Part shown: piece by piece, positions 7,779 through 15,818 of the stretch | Layout of the letters: the number at the start of each line of letters is the position of its first letter | Numbering within the stretch: position 1 is the stretch's first letter | From: a virus | Length of the DNA: 64,000 nt | IMG/VR virus record: IMGVR_UViG_3300017963_000253 | Location: 1 to 64,000 of that record | Strand: one strand, 5' to 3' | The notes under the pieces: generated by a model | What the model saw: the letters and a program-made list of their open reading frames with translations, nothing else | The model's database searches: none | What the model was told of the DNA's origin: nothing | Translations under genes and position numbers: made by a program

Positions 7779-10130
7779 ATGACAGTTCGCAGATTCGGAC
7801 CAGTACAGGGCGCTGGAGTGGCTTTGGAGGAAGAGCAGGGAGACCGCCAAATCATCCCCGCGCCGCTCGGGGTCACCCTCATGGTGGGGGAGTTTCCCAA
7901 GGGTCCGGTTGCCACTCCGGGGTTCCCCGCCGGGAAGATCGATTACAGGAAGCGTTACGGGAAGCGGAGGTTGGAGAACTCCGAAGCCCCGACCGCTGCT
8001 TTCGACTTCTACAAGCTGGGGCGTGGGACGGGGGAGTTGATCCCCTGGCGTGTGACCGCGGGGGACGAGGCGAAGGCTTGGATGTACCTCTACACCCGGC
8101 AGGGGAGCGCGGCGTCTCCTGCTTCCGGAAGGAAGATCCTGGGACGTCTCTTCGCCAAGAACGGTGGGATCTGGGGCGGGCAACGGGACGTCCACGTGGA
8201 CGAGATCACCGGAGCCGGGGACCTGACGGAGACCTCCCTGGACACCGGGGACACGATGATCGAGAACGAGTGGGCGGGTGGGACCCTTCAGCTGAAGAAG
8301 GTCAGCACCAAGACCTACCGGATACTCGGGAATACCGCCGCCGGGGTAGTTCAGCTCGAGGCGGACCAGACGGTCCTCACTGACTGGAACGCCGGGGTCG
8401 GGACACCCGCGAACCGCTACGTCCTCTCCCGAGAGAACGTGGATCGCCTCGGGACGGACCAACACCTCGCGGTGGAGGTACGGGACGGGATCGAAAACCC
8501 CAGCACGGAGTTCGGGATCTACGTCTACGAGGACAACGCGCTGGTCAAGCGCTGGGAGAACCTGAACACAGATCCCACGAAGGCGAACTACTGGGAGAAG
8601 GTGATCAACGACGACAAGGGGAACTTCTGGGTGGAGGCGGAGGACGACTACGTGGGGGACAAGACGGTGGCGACGGTCCGTCCCGCCAACTTCTACGGGG
8701 TCTCCAAGACCCTGACCTCCTTGACTCTGACCCTCCCGGATCCGGACGTGACTATCGACTCCCCGGGGGCGGCGGATCCGACGGTGGCAATTGGTTCCCT
8801 CGGTTCCCTCGTCCTCTCCCAGGTGATCACCGGGACGGTGGAGAACGGCGGGGCGGACATCCGCTGGACCACTACCCTCGGTCCCCTGGAGGTGGTGCAG
8901 GCGGCTTTCACCGGGGTGGCGACGGACCTCGGGGAGGAACTCCTCTCCGTGACCGTGACCAACGGGGGAACCGCTCTCTCGGACGGGGACAAGATCGTCA
9001 TCGACGTCAACGTCATGGTTCCGGACGAGGCGAAGGGTGGGAAGGTCTGGCCGGACAAGGTCAACGAGCCAAACCTCTCCTTCCCGATCGACAGCAACAC
9101 CCGGACGAGCGTCTCAGTCCGGACCGGCGTGGACCTGACGGACGGCGGAAGCATCTCAGCCGGGGAGGAGTTCATGCTCCAGTACCGGCAGGAGTTCGGG
9201 GGCGGTCACAACGGATCCGCGGTCACGGACTCGGACTACCTGGCGGCGTTCGACGCGGTGACCTCCACCATCAACAAGCTCTTCGGGAAGAACAAGGGCC
9301 TGGTGAAGATGGCGGTCCCGGGGGTCACCTCCTCCGTAGTGGTGAAGGCGGGCTTGGAGTACGCCGCGGCGCGGAACTACCAGTTCGGTTACGAGATCCC
9401 GGCCTCCATCCTCGCGGAGGCGGAGGCGGTGGACCACGTCAACTCCACGATCGGTCGCTCGGACTACGGGTTCACCTACTTCCCGAGCTTCGGTTCGGTC
9501 CTGGACCCGGACGCAACTCCGGGGGCGACGGACGTCCCGCTGAAGCAGCAGACGCTCCTCGGGATGATCCTGGGGCGGCACGCCCTGACCGCCTACAACT
9601 TCGACGGGTATCACAAGGCCCCGGCGGACATCGAGACCACCCTCCCGGACGTCCTGGAGCTGACGACCGGGGACGAGGAGACGGCGGTCGCCCTGAACGA
9701 GGAGGTCCTGAACCCGCAGGGCTGCAACGTGGTGAAGTTCCGCCAGGGTGTGGTCATTGTCTTCGGGGATCGGACCACCTCCCCGACCGCGGAGTGGAAG
9801 TGGCTGCATCAGCGTTCCCAGATGAGCCACTACGAGAACCTCCTCCGGGAGAACTACGATTGGATCGTCTTCGCCATCAACGACCGGACCGCCTGGGAGC
9901 GGGTCGGTTCCTCGATCCGGGAGTACTTCTTCGCGGAGTGGGTGAAGGGCGCTCTTCGCGGGGAGACCTTCGAGAAGGCCTTCTCCCTGAAGATCGACGA
10001 GGAGAACAACACGGACGCGACGGCGGCGGCGGGGGACCTGAACGCGGAGATCCGCCTCAGACTCGCGGAGACCGTGGAGCGGTTCAAGATCGTGATCGGG
10101 AAGGCGGGCATCTTCGACAGCGTCGAGTAG
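7779..10130 (+). CDS. Contractile tail sheath protein
   Basis: A 783-residue protein, ATG with GAGGAGGAAG upstream. Residues about 1-130 contain the sheath N-terminal strand pattern. Residues about 600-783 match the sheath C-terminal domain: ALNEEVLNPQGCNVVKF, then G-D-R-T-T, then a helix with ENLLRENYDW, F-A-I-N-D-R-T-A-W, and a final domain ending in K-I-V-I-G-K-A-G-I. It assembles around the tail tube and contracts during injection. At 783 residues it is long; residues about 300-470 look like an inserted strand-rich domain. The sheath-small protein-tube order is standard for myoviruses. Confidence 0.93.
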   Translation: MTVRRFGPVQGAGVALEEEQGDRQIIPAPLGVTLMVGEFPKGPVATPGFPAGKIDYRKRYGKRRLENSEAPTAAFDFYKLGRGTGELIPWRVTAGDEAKAWMYLYTRQGSAASPASGRKILGRLFAKNGGIWGGQRDVHVDEITGAGDLTETSLDTGDTMIENEWAGGTLQLKKVSTKTYRILGNTAAGVVQLEADQTVLTDWNAGVGTPANRYVLSRENVDRLGTDQHLAVEVRDGIENPSTEFGIYVYEDNALVKRWENLNTDPTKANYWEKVINDDKGNFWVEAEDDYVGDKTVATVRPANFYGVSKTLTSLTLTLPDPDVTIDSPGAADPTVAIGSLGSLVLSQVITGTVENGGADIRWTTTLGPLEVVQAAFTGVATDLGEELLSVTVTNGGTALSDGDKIVIDVNVMVPDEAKGGKVWPDKVNEPNLSFPIDSNTRTSVSVRTGVDLTDGGSISAGEEFMLQYRQEFGGGHNGSAVTDSDYLAAFDAVTSTINKLFGKNKGLVKMAVPGVTSSVVVKAGLEYAAARNYQFGYEIPASILAEAEAVDHVNSTIGRSDYGFTYFPSFGSVLDPDATPGATDVPLKQQTLLGMILGRHALTAYNFDGYHKAPADIETTLPDVLELTTGDEETAVALNEEVLNPQGCNVVKFRQGVVIVFGDRTTSPTAEWKWLHQRSQMSHYENLLRENYDWIVFAINDRTAWERVGSSIREYFFAEWVKGALRGETFEKAFSLKIDEENNTDATAAAGDLNAEIRLRLAETVERFKIVIGKAGIFDSVE

Positions 10131-10144
10131 GACTCGGCGGTTTT
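10121..10144 (+). terminator. Hairpin with short U-run at the end of the sheath gene
   Basis: The arm at 10121-10128 pairs with 10132-10139 (eight pairs including one G-U, loop AGG) and is followed by GTTTT at 10140-10144. It overlaps the sheath stop codon (10128-10130). It could partly terminate transcription or protect the 3' end of the sheath message. The short loop and four-T tail make it a weak terminator. Confidence 0.45.
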
Positions 10145-10177
10145 GTAACTCAACTAACCTTTTTCTAGGAGGACGTT

Positions 10178-10492
10178 ATGAGCAGCGGAGTATCAAGGAA
10201 CATCAGCGGGTCCTACGTGGGGACCGGTGTGGCGCAGAACATCGAACTCGACAAGGTGGGCTTCGAGCCCAAGCGGGTCCGGATCTACCGGATGGCGGCG
10301 GGCGCTTACGACGTCGCGGAGCACCTGAAGGGGATGGACGACGACTCCTTCCTCAAGACCAACGGCGCGGACGGCGTCCGCTCCCTGGTGGCGTCGGAGG
10401 GCGTGACCCTGCTGGATACCGGCTTCTCCGTGGGGACGGACGACTCGGTCAACAACGCGGGGGACACCTTCCGGTACTTCTGCGAGGAGTAA
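10178..10492 (+). CDS. Small tail protein between sheath and tube
   Basis: A 104-residue product with a very good ribosome site (TAGGAGG, seven bases before the ATG). Residues 12-45 (YVGTGVAQNIELDKVGFEPKRVRI is the start of the pattern) and the end (DTGFSVGTDDSVNNAGDTFRY) follow a beta-sandwich pattern often met in phage virion or decoration proteins, with the G-F-x-V-G and V-N-x-x-G-D elements. It lies between the sheath and tube genes. Precise role unknown. Confidence 0.62.
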   Translation: MSSGVSRNISGSYVGTGVAQNIELDKVGFEPKRVRIYRMAAGAYDVAEHLKGMDDDSFLKTNGADGVRSLVASEGVTLLDTGFSVGTDDSVNNAGDTFRYFCEE

Positions 10493-10523
10493 GCCCGGAG
10501 GATCTCGCGTAACCCGAACTGAC

Positions 10524-10539
10524 CTCCGGTCAACCGGAG
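10524..10539 (+). other. GC hairpin upstream of tail tube gene
   Basis: A perfect six-base stem, CTCCGG/CCGGAG, with loop TCAA lies about 20 bases before the tube start and just upstream of its GGAAGGAGA ribosome site. There is no U-run, so it is more likely an mRNA-stability or processing element than a terminator. Confidence 0.4.
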
Positions 10540-10558
10540 CTGGAAGGAGACGATTCCT

Positions 10559-10996
10559 ATGAAGATGACCCTGTTGCCGGATCATATCCCGGTCAACGAC
10601 TTCGAACTCATCGTTCCCGGTGGACCCCCCATCCTGAACTTCATCACGATGGACGGGTTCGAGAACGAGTTGGAGACCGTCGACCTCCCGGACCGGACAA
10701 CCGCGAGCGGGGGGAACACGAAGCCAATTGAGTTTCCCGCCACGCACCCGAAGCATCACACCGCGGAGGACGTATTCCTCCACGCGTGGCATCAGCAGTC
10801 GGTTGCGGCTCTCCCGGGGTACAAGAAGGCCTGCACTCTGCTCATCCGTTCGGTCTCTGGGCTCAACGTCCGATCCTACAACCTGCTGGGGATGTACCCC
10901 TTCAAGTGGAAGATCGCGGACAAGGACAGTGAGAACGAGGGCGAGATGGACGTCACGGAGTGGACGTTCAAGGCGGACCTTCCCATCGCGCTCTAG
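10559..10996 (+). CDS. Tail tube protein
   Basis: A 145-residue product, ATG with GGAAGGAGA upstream. Features of the myovirus tail-tube family are visible: an N-terminal half with V-D-L-P-D-R-T, a central S-G-L-N-V-R-S-Y-N-L-L-G, then F-K-W-K-I-A-D-K-D-S-E-N-E-G-E and a final strand T-E-W-T-F-K-A-D. The protein polymerises as stacked rings inside the sheath. The size (about 145-170 residues) and the gene order sheath, small protein, tube, chaperone, tape measure agree. Confidence 0.85.
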   Translation: MKMTLLPDHIPVNDFELIVPGGPPILNFITMDGFENELETVDLPDRTTASGGNTKPIEFPATHPKHHTAEDVFLHAWHQQSVAALPGYKKACTLLIRSVSGLNVRSYNLLGMYPFKWKIADKDSENEGEMDVTEWTFKADLPIAL

Positions 10997-11002
10997 CCGG
11001 AG

Positions 11003-11016
11003 GGCGCGGAAGCGCC
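11003..11016 (+). other. GC hairpin downstream of tail tube gene
   Basis: The perfect stem GGCGC / GCGCC with loop GGAA lies six bases after the tube stop codon. It lacks a U-run. It probably shields the 3' end of the abundant tube message. The 119-base gap up to the chaperone gene holds nothing else that I recognise apart from the ribosome site GGAGG near 11101. Confidence 0.4.
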
Positions 11017-11115
11017 GCCAACAGGCCGGGAACCACGGCACCTGGGGCGGGCGCGTACCCCCCGACTAGGTAAACCCTCACAAGGGCGAAGAGCCCACTT
11101 GGAGGAGTCAACTCA

Positions 11116-12045
11116 ATGAGCAACGTAGAAGAGAAACTGGAACCCGGAGCGGACGCGGAGCGGCGCGTCCTGGACCCGATCCTAGGGGAGATCCCCCCGG
11201 ACCTTTTGAAGCTGGACGCGGAGGAGGACGCGGAGGACGCGGAGAAGCTCCCCACTCTAGCGGAGGTGGGGAGGGTTCTTCCGATCGGGTTCGAGGACCA
11301 GAACGGGGAGCGCCACCGGGACTTTGAATTGGTGGAGTGGAACTGGGACCTGGAGGAGGCCCTCGGGGAACTGGCGGAGAACGAGTCAGAGATGCTCCTG
11401 AACCAGTACGTCTCGGAGCTGATCGGTCACGGGGTGAAGCGGATCGGGAGCGTGGACTTCTCCAAACTGAAGCGGAGTCAGCGCCGGACCCTGGTCCGGA
11501 ACCTCTACTTCGCGGACGCCCTCTACCTCTACGTCTGGATCCGCATCGCCGCCCTGGGACACGGGCTCAAGTTCGAGCCCTTCAAGCACTGCCGGGGCAA
11601 GTACATCGAGCGCTACGTCGGGGACCTCCGGACCCTGGAGGTCCGGACGTTCGACGAGGGGGTTCCGACCCGGGAGGTGAAGCTGGAGCACGGGGTTCAG
11701 TACGCCGGGAAGCGGTTGACGGACTTCACGGTGGGGCCGATCCGCTGGGCGTTCATGGAGACGGACGACCCGGGACAGTTGACGAACCAGGCCAAGTACA
11801 AGAAGGCGGTCCTCCGTCAGGGAGTCGTGGGTTTGAAGGGCGCGCCGGAGGGTCCGGTCTACCTGACGCGGGAGCACCTCCGGAGTATGAAGCCGCGGGA
11901 GATCGACCGCCTCGTGGACGAGATCGACCAGTCCAACGGGGGTCTCGTGATGGAGGTCCGGGACAGATGCCCGCACTGCAAGAAGGAGTTTCGCCACCCG
12001 ATCAACTGGAGACACGACGCTTTTTTCGCGCCGTCCTCCCACTGA
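11116..12045 (+). CDS. Tail assembly chaperone, unshifted product
   Basis: A 309-residue product, ATG with GGAGG upstream. It lies directly before the tape-measure gene, the place of lambda gpG/gpGT-type and myovirus E/E' chaperones. The N-terminus is acidic, the middle is helical (RTLVRNLYFADALYLYVWIR) and the end carries a C-P-H-C pair (V-R-D-R-C-P-H-C-K-K-E-F) resembling a half zinc-ribbon. Translation ends at TGA 12043-12045, but a slippery site lies 16 bases before that stop codon. Such chaperones coat the tape measure during tail assembly. Confidence 0.82.
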   Translation: MSNVEEKLEPGADAERRVLDPILGEIPPDLLKLDAEEDAEDAEKLPTLAEVGRVLPIGFEDQNGERHRDFELVEWNWDLEEALGELAENESEMLLNQYVSELIGHGVKRIGSVDFSKLKRSQRRTLVRNLYFADALYLYVWIRIAALGHGLKFEPFKHCRGKYIERYVGDLRTLEVRTFDEGVPTREVKLEHGVQYAGKRLTDFTVGPIRWAFMETDDPGQLTNQAKYKKAVLRQGVVGLKGAPEGPVYLTREHLRSMKPREIDRLVDEIDQSNGGLVMEVRDRCPHCKKEFRHPINWRHDAFFAPSSH

Positions 12046-12070
12046 CCAGTAGGAACCAGCTCTGGGAGGA
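12021..12070 (+). promoter_or_regulatory. -1 programmed ribosomal frameshift signal
   Basis: The heptamer T TTT TTC at 12021-12027 is in the correct register (X XXY YYZ) for the upstream frame. Six bases later a perfect eight-pair stem forms between 12034-12041 (TCCTCCCA) and 12063-12070 (TGGGAGGA), enclosing the zero-frame stop. Spacing and structure match known -1 signals. The 3' arm also contains GGGAGGAGG, a ribosome-binding-like purine run. Confidence 0.82.
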
Positions 12071-12218
12071 GGAGTTTGCGATAGTTCTCGGTTCGGAGGG
12101 GGCCTACTCCCCGGCGGACGTTCGGGAGATGACCCCGGAGAAGCGTATTTGGGTGCTACGGAGGATCGGGGACCTGGGGAAGAAGCGGAGGGAGGCGGCT
12201 AAGAAGAAGGGGTTCTAG
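12027..12218 (+). CDS. Tail assembly chaperone C-terminal extension made by -1 frameshift
   Basis: A 63-codon segment in the -1 frame relative to the upstream chaperone. It has GC-rich third positions like real coding DNA and no suitable start of its own. A ribosome slipping one base back at T-TTT-TTC (12021-12027) would join residue 304 of the short form to this segment, giving a product of about 367 residues. The segment is helical and strongly basic at its end (KKRREAAKKKGF). By analogy with lambda gpT the extension would contact the tape measure, the next gene. Confidence 0.8.
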   Translation, partial: RAVLPLTSRNQLWEEEFAIVLGSEGAYSPADVREMTPEKRIWVLRRIGDLGKKRREAAKKKGF

Positions 12219-12238
12219 AACCCCGGGAGGAGCGGTAG

Positions 12239-14791
12239 ATGAAGAAGTTCGGGATCGCGGCGTACCTCTCCTTCGTGGACAAGGGAGCCACCGCGGCTAT
12301 GGGCCGGGTAGGCCGTGCCGCGACCGTCCTCCAGAGTCGCTTTCGCGGGATAGGAACGGGGGTCTCCCAGGTCGGGACCGGGATGACCGGGTTGGCGATG
12401 ACCCTGGCTCCCGCCGCCGCTGGACTCGGCCTAATGGCCAAGAAGGGGGCGGACTTCCAGCAGAGCGTGGCAAACCTCCGCGCCGTGACCCTGGACGTCA
12501 CAAACAGCACCACCCCGGCGCTTCGGAGCCTGGCTAAGACGCTCGGGGCGACCACGGTCTTCTCCGCGACTCAGTCCGCGAACGCGATGACGGAGTTAGC
12601 GCGCGCCGGTCTGGACACCCAGCAGATCATGGGGGCGGTTCGGGGCACCCTGGACGCGGCAGCGGCGGAGGGGATCGACCTCGCGTCCGCGGCTCGGATG
12701 GTCTCCTCGAACATGAAGGCGTTCAACATGGACGCTTCGGAGGCCTCCAAGATCGCCGGGATGCTCGCGCTCGCCTCCGCCCGTACCAACACGAACATGA
12801 CCCTGCTTCAGGAGTCCCTGAAGCTCGCCGCCCCCGCCGTGAAGGACTTGAAGATCCCGATGGCGGACACCGTGGCGCTCGTGGGGGCGATGGCGGACAT
12901 CGGTCTGCGCGGGACGCTGGGAGCTACGGGGCTCCGGGCCGCGGTGGGTAAGCTCCTGAACCCCACGAAGGACGCCCGGAAGGCGATGTCCGCGATGGGG
13001 GTCTCCTTCGCGAAGGTCCAGGAGATGCTGGACCGGAAGGACTTGGCGGGGGTCTTCAAGATGGTGATGACCCAGCTCCGGGGGATCCCCAGCAACTCGA
13101 AGCGGGCGGCGCTGGCGGTGCGCCTCTTCGGGATCCGCGGTCGCTCGATGGTGGCGGCGATGGACCTCTCCGACACCGCGATGAAGCGGTTCAACGTCAC
13201 GCTGGAGAAGCTCCGTAAGGAGACCGGGCAGACCGCGACGGACATGAAGAACATCCAGCTGAACACCCTCCGCGGTCAGGTGACGCTCCTCTCCTCCGCA
13301 TTCGAGGGTCTCTCCATCGAGATCTTCGACGCCTTCTCCACGGAGATACGGAGCGGGGTTGAGTCGTTGGGAAGTGGGATCCAAAACGTGGCGCTGGCGT
13401 TGCGGGTTATGAGCGGGGAGAAGATAATCGACCCGGACGCGGCGAAGCGGGTCAAGGAGATGAGTCCGGTCTTCTTCGAGATTGCTAGGGGGATCAGGGA
13501 GGGACTTGGGGAGGTTAAGTCCGCGATCCGGAGCGTGGGGGAGTCCGTCGGGTGGTTGGGGGAGAAGTTCGGTCTAACCGGGGATGGGAGCGCGCAGAGC
13601 ACGGCGCGGATAATCACCAAGGTGACCCTACTCGCGGCGGCGTTCGCTCCGGTGGCGCTGGCTATCGGTGGGGTGACCCGTCTCTTCGTCTCCCTAGGAC
13701 AGGTGGCGGCGGGGACCGCGAAGATCGTGGGGAACACCTTGGCGCTCGCCGCGAAGGGGGCCGGGGGACTCCTTGGGGTTGTGGGGAAGCGGGTCCCGAA
13801 GCTGGGGGCGTTCCTCGGGAAGTTCGGCGGACTCCTCGGGAAGGCGGGGCGTTTGACAGAGCAGGTCACGGCGCAGCCGGTCCGCGTGGTGAACTTTGGG
13901 GAGATGGGAATGGGGACCGCGGCGGCGAAGGTCCTCCCGGGGACCTCCTCCGGGGCGCGGGAGCTGGAGTTGGCAGGGAGTAAGGTGAAGGGGGTCCTCT
14001 CCAGGTTCGGGACCGCGGTCAACGGGGTGACCTCCAAGCTGGGTCAGTTCGGACTCCTGGGGGCCGCGGCCGGGTTGGGGGTGGCGATCGGGACTCTGAT
14101 AGACCGGATGACCGGGGCGTCCGATAAGATCTCGGACGCGGCGATGGAAGTCCGGAACTCCATCTCCAAGCCCGCTCAGGACGCCGCGAACTCGATGACT
14201 CGGACCCTGATAGCGGCGGAGTCCATCGAGAAGGCGGTGGCGTTGAGCAGGAGAGGGATCAAGACGGTGGGCGTAGCGGGGACCGACAAGCGGGTGGGGT
14301 TAGACCGGGCGGCGGTCCAGGCGCGTATCGTGGAGGGCTTTCGCCGGAACAACTTGACTCAGAAGCAGATAGCGCTGCAGCTCACGCGCCTCCAGCCATT
14401 CCTAGCGCGTCTACCCGCCGCTCCCACCGGGGTGAAGGTGAGCAAGCCGAAGGTGGCGCGGGACGCCATGATCGAGCGCGGGGGGCTGATCCCGGTCTCC
14501 GCCGGGGACGTGGTCCTGGACCGCGCCAGCCTGGCCAGGGCGGTCGTTTCCCAGATGAGGGGTGGCCTAGTACCCCGCGCCGTTTCGGAGGCCACCGCGG
14601 GCGGATCCGGGGCTCCTAGGGGGTCCGGGGGTGGGGAGACGGTGGTAGCGGTGCCGGTCTCCATAGACGGGCGGGAAGTGGCGCGCGCCGTCGCCCGGGT
14701 GAAGCTGGACGAGCTGGAGCGGAGCGGGGCGCAGATGAGGCCCGGGGATCGAACCAACCTGCTGGAGCGCGGCTTCGAGGGGGTGAAATGA
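12239..14791 (+). CDS. Tail tape measure protein (TP901 core type)
   Basis: An 850-residue protein, ATG with GGAGGAG upstream. Residues about 75-330 match the TP901-type tape-measure core: G-A-D-F-Q-Q-S-V, then T-V-F-S-A-T-Q-S-A-N-A-M-T-E-L-A-R-A-G, then L-A-S-A-A-R-M-V-S-S, GTLGATGLRAAVGKLLNPT, and F-G-I-R-G. Hydrophobic Gly/Ala-rich segments lie near residues 455-500 and 600-620. The protein sets tail length; 850 residues at about 1.5 Angstrom each would suggest a tail near 130 nm if the usual rule holds. The stop overlaps the next start (ATGA). Confidence 0.92.
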   Translation: MKKFGIAAYLSFVDKGATAAMGRVGRAATVLQSRFRGIGTGVSQVGTGMTGLAMTLAPAAAGLGLMAKKGADFQQSVANLRAVTLDVTNSTTPALRSLAKTLGATTVFSATQSANAMTELARAGLDTQQIMGAVRGTLDAAAAEGIDLASAARMVSSNMKAFNMDASEASKIAGMLALASARTNTNMTLLQESLKLAAPAVKDLKIPMADTVALVGAMADIGLRGTLGATGLRAAVGKLLNPTKDARKAMSAMGVSFAKVQEMLDRKDLAGVFKMVMTQLRGIPSNSKRAALAVRLFGIRGRSMVAAMDLSDTAMKRFNVTLEKLRKETGQTATDMKNIQLNTLRGQVTLLSSAFEGLSIEIFDAFSTEIRSGVESLGSGIQNVALALRVMSGEKIIDPDAAKRVKEMSPVFFEIARGIREGLGEVKSAIRSVGESVGWLGEKFGLTGDGSAQSTARIITKVTLLAAAFAPVALAIGGVTRLFVSLGQVAAGTAKIVGNTLALAAKGAGGLLGVVGKRVPKLGAFLGKFGGLLGKAGRLTEQVTAQPVRVVNFGEMGMGTAAAKVLPGTSSGARELELAGSKVKGVLSRFGTAVNGVTSKLGQFGLLGAAAGLGVAIGTLIDRMTGASDKISDAAMEVRNSISKPAQDAANSMTRTLIAAESIEKAVALSRRGIKTVGVAGTDKRVGLDRAAVQARIVEGFRRNNLTQKQIALQLTRLQPFLARLPAAPTGVKVSKPKVARDAMIERGGLIPVSAGDVVLDRASLARAVVSQMRGGLVPRAVSEATAGGSGAPRGSGGGETVVAVPVSIDGREVARAVARVKLDELERSGAQMRPGDRTNLLERGFEGVK

Positions 14792-15594
14792 CCGCTGGAA
14801 TCGGGGGGCACGGGAAGAACCAGAAGCTCTGGAGCCTCTGGGACCAGGACCGGGACGAGGTGATCTACGGTCAGTTCACGGCGGAGGGGGTCCAACGGTT
14901 TCTGGGGGCCAACATCGCGCAGTCCTCCACGATGAACTCCCAGTACCCGATCCTCCAGTGGGTCTCCGGGGACCTTGAGGAGATCTCCTTCGACGCCAGA
15001 CTCTGGGCGAACGACGCGGGGGACTTCACGGTAGAGCAGCGTTTGGACCGCCTGGAGGATCTGATCCGCCGGAACTCGGACCTGGAGCGCCCGCCGGTCT
15101 GCACCTTTGGCTGGGGGGACGTTGCCTCCCTGGTCGTGGACTGCCTGGTTCGCTCAATGAGCGAGGGGTTCGACGAGGTGCGGGACGATGGGACCCTCCG
15201 CGGCGTCTCCATTCGGATCTCCCTCGCGCGGTACGAGGCGGTGGAGTTCTCCCCCACGGACTCCTCTCTCCCGGAGCGGATGACCCGGATCCGGCGCGCC
15301 CGGAAGGGGGACACCTACGAGCGGATCGCCCTCCTGGAGTACGGAGATCCGGAGCTGGGGGTCCTCCTCCGGCAGCTGAACCCCCGCCTCCCCGGGATGC
15401 CCCTCGCGGACCTGAACCCGAAGGACCCGGTCCACGTCTACCCGGAGGACTTCCTCCTGAGCAAGCCGATAGAGCCGGAGTTCCACGCGTTCAAGAGCGG
15501 GCCGGGGTACGAGGCGGCGGAGGAGCGGCGGCGGGAGATCTTCGACGCGCGGGGCGGGGACACCTACTCCACGATCTACCCGAGGAGCGGCTAG
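14788..15594 (+). CDS. Tube-baseplate adaptor with LysM-like segment
   Basis: A 268-residue protein overlapping the tape-measure gene by four bases. Residues about 40-155 resemble the contractile-injection-system tube adaptor family: P-I-L-Q-W-V-S-G-D, then a P-P-V-C-T-F-G-W strand, and G-T-L-R-G-V-S-I-R-I-S-L-A-R. Residues about 170-230 (ARKGDTYERIALLEYGDP, then L-R-Q-L-N-P) match a LysM-like fold. Its place between tape measure and hub matches XkdP/gp53-like proteins that link tube to baseplate. Confidence 0.78.
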   Translation: MTAGIGGHGKNQKLWSLWDQDRDEVIYGQFTAEGVQRFLGANIAQSSTMNSQYPILQWVSGDLEEISFDARLWANDAGDFTVEQRLDRLEDLIRRNSDLERPPVCTFGWGDVASLVVDCLVRSMSEGFDEVRDDGTLRGVSIRISLARYEAVEFSPTDSSLPERMTRIRRARKGDTYERIALLEYGDPELGVLLRQLNPRLPGMPLADLNPKDPVHVYPEDFLLSKPIEPEFHAFKSGPGYEAAEERRREIFDARGGDTYSTIYPRSG

Positions 15595-15595
15595 G

Positions 15596-15817
15596 ATGAC
15601 CTCCCTGGAGTTCGACAGGAAGGACTGGGAGGCGCTCCACGAGTTCATCTCGGCGGCGAACGAGGCCCGTTTGGTTATAAAGCGGGCGTGTGACAAGGGG
15701 AAGCAGCAGATCTCGACGAATCAGGAGGCGATCCAGAACCTCCTGAACCAGGACATCCCTCCCGCGGTCTGGCTCAAGCTCGGGGGGATCCTCTCAGACC
15801 GCTTGAAGGGGGACTAG
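15596..15817 (+). CDS. Small baseplate-region protein, unknown
   Basis: A 73-residue mostly helical product starting two bases after the previous stop, with AGGAGCGGCTAGG upstream. It contains N-Q-D-I-P-P-A-V-W-L-K-L. It sits between the tube adaptor and the hub gene and is co-translated with them. No family recognised. Confidence 0.6.
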   Translation: MTSLEFDRKDWEALHEFISAANEARLVIKRACDKGKQQISTNQEAIQNLLNQDIPPAVWLKLGGILSDRLKGD

Positions 15818-15818
15818 G

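Noticed and set aside
11337-12017. Upstream part of the alternative frame over the chaperone gene
   Set aside because: Gly/Arg/Pro-rich shadow. Only the part after 12027 shows coding-like codon use, consistent with a frameshift extension and not a separate gene.
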